Source of the DNA: DASRTE01 sp035253685
GTDB taxonomy: Bacteria > Actinomycetota > Actinomycetes > Jiangellales > Jiangellaceae
Reading direction: 5' to 3'
Assembly (NCBI GenBank): GCA_035253685.1
Contig: DATFBR010000009.1
Coordinates: forward strand, 1 to 9,263
Length of the DNA: 9,263 bases
Below the pieces are notes generated by a model. That model saw only the letters and a program-made list of their open reading frames with translations, had not been told where the DNA came from and made no database searches. The position numbers and the translations under genes were made by a program. Below, piece after piece: positions 6,059-9,263 of the stretch (positions are counted from its first letter, which is position 1; each line of letters starts with the position of its first letter).

Positions 6059-7102
6059 TCAGGTCAGCGCGTTGAGGGCGAGGTCGACGTCGGCCTCGGT
6101 GGTGTAGAGGTGGAACGAGGCCCGCAGCAGGCCACCGCGGACGGCGGCGCGGACGCCGGCGGCTTCCAGCCGTTCCTGGGCGCCCGGCACGTCGGTCGAG
6201 ACGATGGCCGAGTCTGACGCCGGCATGCCCAGCCCGTCGCGGAACCGGTTGGCCAGCCCGACGTCGTACGCCCTGATCTCGTCGACGCCCACCTGCTCGA
6301 TCAACTCGAGCGCCGGCGCGGTCGCGACCCAGGTGAACCATGCGGGTGAGATGTCCAGCCGCCGGGCATCCCCGGCCAGCCGAAGCGGCGGCCCGTAGTA
6401 CGAGGTGTGCGGGTCGTCGCCGGCCCACCATCCGGCCATGGACGGGAGGATGCGATCACGCAAGCTCGGCGTCGTGACCATGAAGGCAGTCCCGCGCGGG
6501 GCGAGCAGCCACTTGTAAGTCCCGCACGCGAGGGCGTCGAAGCGCGTGGCGTCGACGGGCAGCCATCCGCAGGCCTGGGTCGCGTCGGCCACCGTCAGCG
6601 CACCGGCGGCCGCGGCGGCGGCCGTGACCGCGTCGACGTCGGCGACGGCCCCAGTCGCAGACTGGACGAGGCTGAACGCCACCACGTCGGTGTCCGGCCG
6701 CACCGCGTTCGCCAGCTGGGCCGCCGGGACCGTGCGCACCTCCACCCCTCTCACCTCCTGGACCAGCCAGGGGAACAGGTTCGAGGTGAACTCCTCCTCA
6801 GGAGCCAGCACCCTGGCCCCGTCGGGCAAGGAGGCAGCGACCATGCCGAGGAGTTGGGACACCTGCGATCCGGTGGTGACGTCGGCGACGTCGGCGCCGA
6901 CGAGACGGGCGAACGCGTCGCGCGCCCGGACGGTCGCATCGCTCCACGCCCGCCACGACCCGCGGCCGACGCGCCAGTCGGCGAGTGCCTCCTGTAGTGC
7001 ATCCCAGGCCGGCCACGGGGGCAGGCCGTAGCTGGCGGTGTCGAGCCAGCCGGGCTCGGGGTCGAACAACGTGCGTGCCTTGGCGATCTCCACCTCGGAC
7101 AT
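6059..7102 (-). CDS. Class V-fold PLP-dependent aminotransferase
   Basis: A 347-residue fold-type I PLP enzyme of the class V group (NifS, isopenicillin N epimerase and related enzymes). Visible features, numbered from the chosen start: GWLDTASYGLPP near the N-terminus; TGSQVSQLLGM, likely phosphate binding; ADATQACGWLPVD, whose Asp173 should contact the pyridine nitrogen; and CGTYKWLLAPRGTAFMV, whose Lys197 should form the Schiff base. I see no catalytic cysteine loop of the NifS type, so a cysteine desulfurase role is not supported and the substrate is unknown. ATG 7102 (MSEVEIAKARTLFD) is favoured because the homologous region begins there; ATG 7129 would add nine residues of low complexity (MSGRAPSGS) and leave only 13 bases to the regulator. 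The gene is divergent from an AsnC-type regulator, its probable controller. Confidence 0.88.
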   Translation of the reverse strand: MSEVEIAKARTLFDPEPGWLDTASYGLPPWPAWDALQEALADWRVGRGSWRAWSDATVRARDAFARLVGADVADVTTGSQVSQLLGMVAASLPDGARVLAPEEEFTSNLFPWLVQEVRGVEVRTVPAAQLANAVRPDTDVVAFSLVQSATGAVADVDAVTAAAAAAGALTVADATQACGWLPVDATRFDALACGTYKWLLAPRGTAFMVTTPSLRDRILPSMAGWWAGDDPHTSYYGPPLRLAGDARRLDISPAWFTWVATAPALELIEQVGVDEIRAYDVGLANRFRDGLGMPASDSAIVSTDVPGAQERLEAAGVRAAVRGGLLRASFHLYTTEADVDLALNALT

Positions 7103-7130
7103 GCTGCCACTCGGCGCCCGGCCGCTCATC

Positions 7131-7142
7131 TAGGGTGACGGC
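7131..7142 (+). promoter_or_regulatory. Putative -10 box (TAGGGT) for leaderless regulator mRNA
   Basis: TAGGGT at 7131-7136 fits TANNNT and is followed by 6 bases and then GTG at 7143, with no ribosome binding site. The box lies within the 40-base divergent gap to the aminotransferase start at 7102. A protein bound here could control both genes. I see no clear dyad matching the Lrp consensus. Confidence 0.5.
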
Positions 7143-7613
7143 GTGGAAGAGATCGACCGGCAGATCGTCGACCTGCTCGCCCGCGACGGCCGGCTGAGCT
7201 ACACCGACCTGGGCAAGGCCACCGGCCTTTCCACGTCTGCCGTGCACCAGCGGGTGCGCCGGCTCGAGCATCGGGGGGTCATCCGCGGTTACGCGGCCAT
7301 CCTCGACTACGAAGCGGTCGGCCTCCCGCTGACGGCGTTCGTCTCCATCAAGCCGATCGATCCCAGCCAGCCCGACGATGCTCCGGACCGGCTGGCGGAC
7401 ATCGCCGAGATCGAGGCCTGCCACTCGGTGGCAGGCGAGGAGAGCCACATCCTCAAGGTGCGTGTAGCGCGTCCGGGTGCCCTGGAGGACCTGCTGGCCC
7501 GCATCCGGGCCGCCGCCAACGTGTCGACGCGAACGACGATCGTGCTCTCCACGCCCTACGAGGCCCGCCCGCCGGCGAACGGCTCGCCGCCCGACGGTGA
7601 CGCGTTGCGTTAG
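7143..7613 (+). CDS. Lrp/AsnC family transcriptional regulator
   Basis: A 156-residue DNA-binding regulator. An N-terminal winged helix-turn-helix spans residues 1-50: EEIDRQIVDLLARDGRLSY, then TDLGKATGLSTSAVHQRVRRLE as the HTH and HRGVIRGY as the wing. A RAM/AsnC ligand-binding domain follows (about 62-138) with the core VAGEESHILKVRV (97-109) and the closing TTIVLSTPYE. Such proteins form dimers or octamers and respond to amino acids or their derivatives. The tail after 140 is Pro/Gly-rich and probably disordered. GTG 7143 is supported by the TAGGGT box and by EIDRQIVDLL starting where family members do. It is divergent from the aminotransferase gene, a usual regulator/target layout. Its TAG stop (7611-7613) overlaps the TAA stop of the convergent gene at 7610. 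Confidence 0.95.
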   Translation: MEEIDRQIVDLLARDGRLSYTDLGKATGLSTSAVHQRVRRLEHRGVIRGYAAILDYEAVGLPLTAFVSIKPIDPSQPDDAPDRLADIAEIEACHSVAGEESHILKVRVARPGALEDLLARIRAAANVSTRTTIVLSTPYEARPPANGSPPDGDALR

Positions 7614-9256
7614 TGCCGACCGAGTGCCCGATCCGGCAGAACGAGCAGCACGTCGCCAACCGGGCGCTCGCCGGTGGCGTCTGAGGGATCGTTGACGACC
7701 TGGCCGTTGACGACCGTCGTCGTCGAGCCGCCGCCGTCGAGGTTCAGAGCCTCCTCGAGTCCGAGCGCCTGGGCGACCGCCGCAGTCTCGGCGATGGACA
7801 GCCCGAACGTGTCTGTGTCCCGTCCGTCCGACGTGATGAGGACCGCTCGGCCATAAGCGTCGACTCCCGCGAACGTGCGCGGGTTCCGCTTGTGCACGAA
7901 GCCGTAGAAGAAGCTCGGGCTTCCTGGATGAACAAAGCCGTCAGCCGCCGCCGTCACATGCAGTAGCCCGTCGCGCACGAGCTCGGGACCGCCGTTGACG
8001 ATCGACTCGCGGAACGACGTGTCGACACTGTTCCCTGCCTCGTCCAGCAGGGCGGTCTCGACCCGCAGCTTCGCCCCGACGGTCGCGACGGCCAACAGGT
8101 CGTCCACGAGCGCGCCAGTCGCCTGTACCGAGCTGCCACCCTCCGGAAGCACGCCGCCGCGTTGCGACCGGACCTCCGTCACCCTGTCACGCGCGTCGAG
8201 GACGGCTTCGACGCCCTCGCCAGGCGGCGTGGCCATGCCGAACTCGGGGGAAAACGCCACCAGTTCGTCGGCGTCGGTGCAGGTGAAGTCGTGCCGCGGT
8301 AGGTCGGTCGGCTGGTCCCCCGTACCGCCGCAGTTGCGGATGAGACCGGGCACCCGGTTGATCCCGTCCAGCGGCAGCACGGTGCCGTCCTCGGTGACCA
8401 ACTCCCCCTGCCAGCGCGGACGCACCACCGCCGTGTGCCGCGCGTCGTCGCGCACCTGCAGCGCCGGACGGCCGTCGATGGTCTCGCTGAGCAACGCGCC
8501 GTCGTACACGCCGACACCCGCTGGATCGCCGGGCGCCCCCGCGGCCGGGTTGAACACAAAGTAGCCGGCGTTGACCGCAGCTGTTGCCCCGGCAGCCTGC
8601 GCGAGGGAGCTCGTGGTCTCGCGGCGCTCCAGGTCGGGGCCGAACGAAGCGCCGAGCTCGCCGCGGAACAGCTGTGGGTCAACGGTGAGCGCCTGCACGA
8701 CCCACGGCCCGGTGTCGGAGGGGTCGTCGCCATCCCACCCGGTGAAAAGGGAAGAGCCCGTATAGCCAGCCGCCAGGAGTAGTGCCCGCTCGGCGTTCGC
8801 CTCGGCCAGCGTCGCGAAGGAGCCCACCCGGACCCGGAAGCCGATCGTGCCACCTGCCACGTCGTGGAGCGCCGGCGTGACGACCTCCTCGACCCGGGCG
8901 GCGAAACCGGCGGCCGTGAGTGCGGCGGCGAGCGCCTCGGCGCTTTCCCTGTCACGCAACGCGCTGGGTGGGGCGTCGGGGTCGGGGTCGGAAACAGACG
9001 GCACGATCATCTCGACCGTCCACGACTCCGAGCCGTCGGGCGCGCCGCGGACGATTGTCGTAAGGCTTACGCCCGGCTGTAGCACCTCCGTCGTCCGCTG
9101 CTCTGCGAGGCCGGCGGCCCCGAGCGGCAGGGGCGTCGAGGCGACAGCGGGCGGGGGCGGAGGACCCGCCTCGACGGGAAGGACGGCGACGGTCGTTGCG
9201 GCCATCGCGGTGACGAGGAGCGCTGTGAGCGTTGGGCGCATCCGGGGCAACGTCAC
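7610..9256 (-). CDS. Secreted SPOR-domain phosphodiester glycosidase (NAGPA/DUF2233-like)
   Basis: A 548-residue exported protein. Residues 1-30 look like a Sec signal peptide: MTLPRMR, a hydrophobic run, then a probable VEA cleavage site before a Gly/Pro-rich stretch. A SPOR-like segment spans about 100-172 with the typical core FRVRVGSFATLAEANAERAL (140-159); SPOR domains bind denuded septal peptidoglycan. The C-terminal part resembles the phosphodiester glycosidase domain: AAVNAGYF (226-233), NPRTFAGVD (458-466) and NLDGGGSTTTVVNG (505-518). Cys309 and Cys326 could form a disulfide. The substrate may be a cell-wall or glycan phosphodiester, but this is inference. The first residue is uncertain: GTG 9256 is used, ATG 9241 (MRPTLTALL) is equally plausible, and the frame is open to the window edge only 7 bases beyond. 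Convergent with the AsnC gene with overlapping stops. Confidence 0.85.
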   Translation of the reverse strand: MTLPRMRPTLTALLVTAMAATTVAVLPVEAGPPPPPAVASTPLPLGAAGLAEQRTTEVLQPGVSLTTIVRGAPDGSESWTVEMIVPSVSDPDPDAPPSALRDRESAEALAAALTAAGFAARVEEVVTPALHDVAGGTIGFRVRVGSFATLAEANAERALLLAAGYTGSSLFTGWDGDDPSDTGPWVVQALTVDPQLFRGELGASFGPDLERRETTSSLAQAAGATAAVNAGYFVFNPAAGAPGDPAGVGVYDGALLSETIDGRPALQVRDDARHTAVVRPRWQGELVTEDGTVLPLDGINRVPGLIRNCGGTGDQPTDLPRHDFTCTDADELVAFSPEFGMATPPGEGVEAVLDARDRVTEVRSQRGGVLPEGGSSVQATGALVDDLLAVATVGAKLRVETALLDEAGNSVDTSFRESIVNGGPELVRDGLLHVTAAADGFVHPGSPSFFYGFVHKRNPRTFAGVDAYGRAVLITSDGRDTDTFGLSIAETAAVAQALGLEEALNLDGGGSTTTVVNGQVVNDPSDATGERPVGDVLLVLPDRALGRH

Positions 9257-9263
9257 AAGAACG

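Noticed and set aside
6590..6630. GGC/GCG-rich tract in the aminotransferase gene as a microsatellite
   Set aside because: It encodes an alanine-rich helix in frame (AAAAAAGAL) and is imperfect; explained by coding and high GC.

Overview
The window is high-GC DNA, dense with genes on both strands, with gaps of 13 to 146 bases. GC-rich third codon positions, GTG starts, almost no Shine-Dalgarno sequences and the gene set (HelY-type helicase, stand-alone 5'-3' exonuclease, M24 dipeptidase) point to a chromosomal segment of an actinomycete. I cannot name the genus. I see no transposase, integrase, tRNA, rRNA, CRISPR or phage gene, so this looks like core chromosome.

Layout. Bases 1-134 hold a palindromic repeat (element A, 42-100) and the promoter of a diacylglycerol/lipid kinase gene (135-1010, +). 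A 146-base gap follows, with a 15-bp perfect inverted repeat and a partial second copy of one of its arms. Next is a 913-residue Ski2-like helicase, helY (1157-3898, +). Its stop codon overlaps that of a convergent 5'-3' exonuclease gene (3895-4812, -). Fifty-one bases upstream of the exonuclease, a divergent M24B peptidase gene begins (4864-5961, +). The order helY / exonuclease / M24 dipeptidase matches Rv2092c-Rv2090-Rv2089c of Mycobacterium tuberculosis as I remember it, where Rv2091c lies between the first two. The convergent gap 5962-6058 contains element B, a relative of element A. A class V aminotransferase (6059-7102, -) and an Lrp/AsnC regulator (7143-7613, +) form a divergent pair. 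The regulator overlaps stop-to-stop with a secreted SPOR plus phosphodiester-glycosidase protein (7610-9256, -), which fills the rest of the window.

How the genes relate. The helicase and exonuclease are probably nucleic-acid maintenance enzymes conserved side by side. The AsnC-type regulator probably controls itself and the divergent aminotransferase. The lipid kinase and the secreted glycosidase-like protein concern the cell envelope but show no direct link to the others.

Points most worth a second look: a dispersed 59-base palindromic element present twice; a second, unrelated palindrome family in the dagK-helY gap; a TANNNT box 6-7 bases before the start codon of all four plus-strand genes, the signature of leaderless transcription; and two convergent gene pairs whose stop codons overlap by exactly 4 bases. 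No clearly new multi-gene system is visible. There is no gene-free stretch longer than 300 bases.
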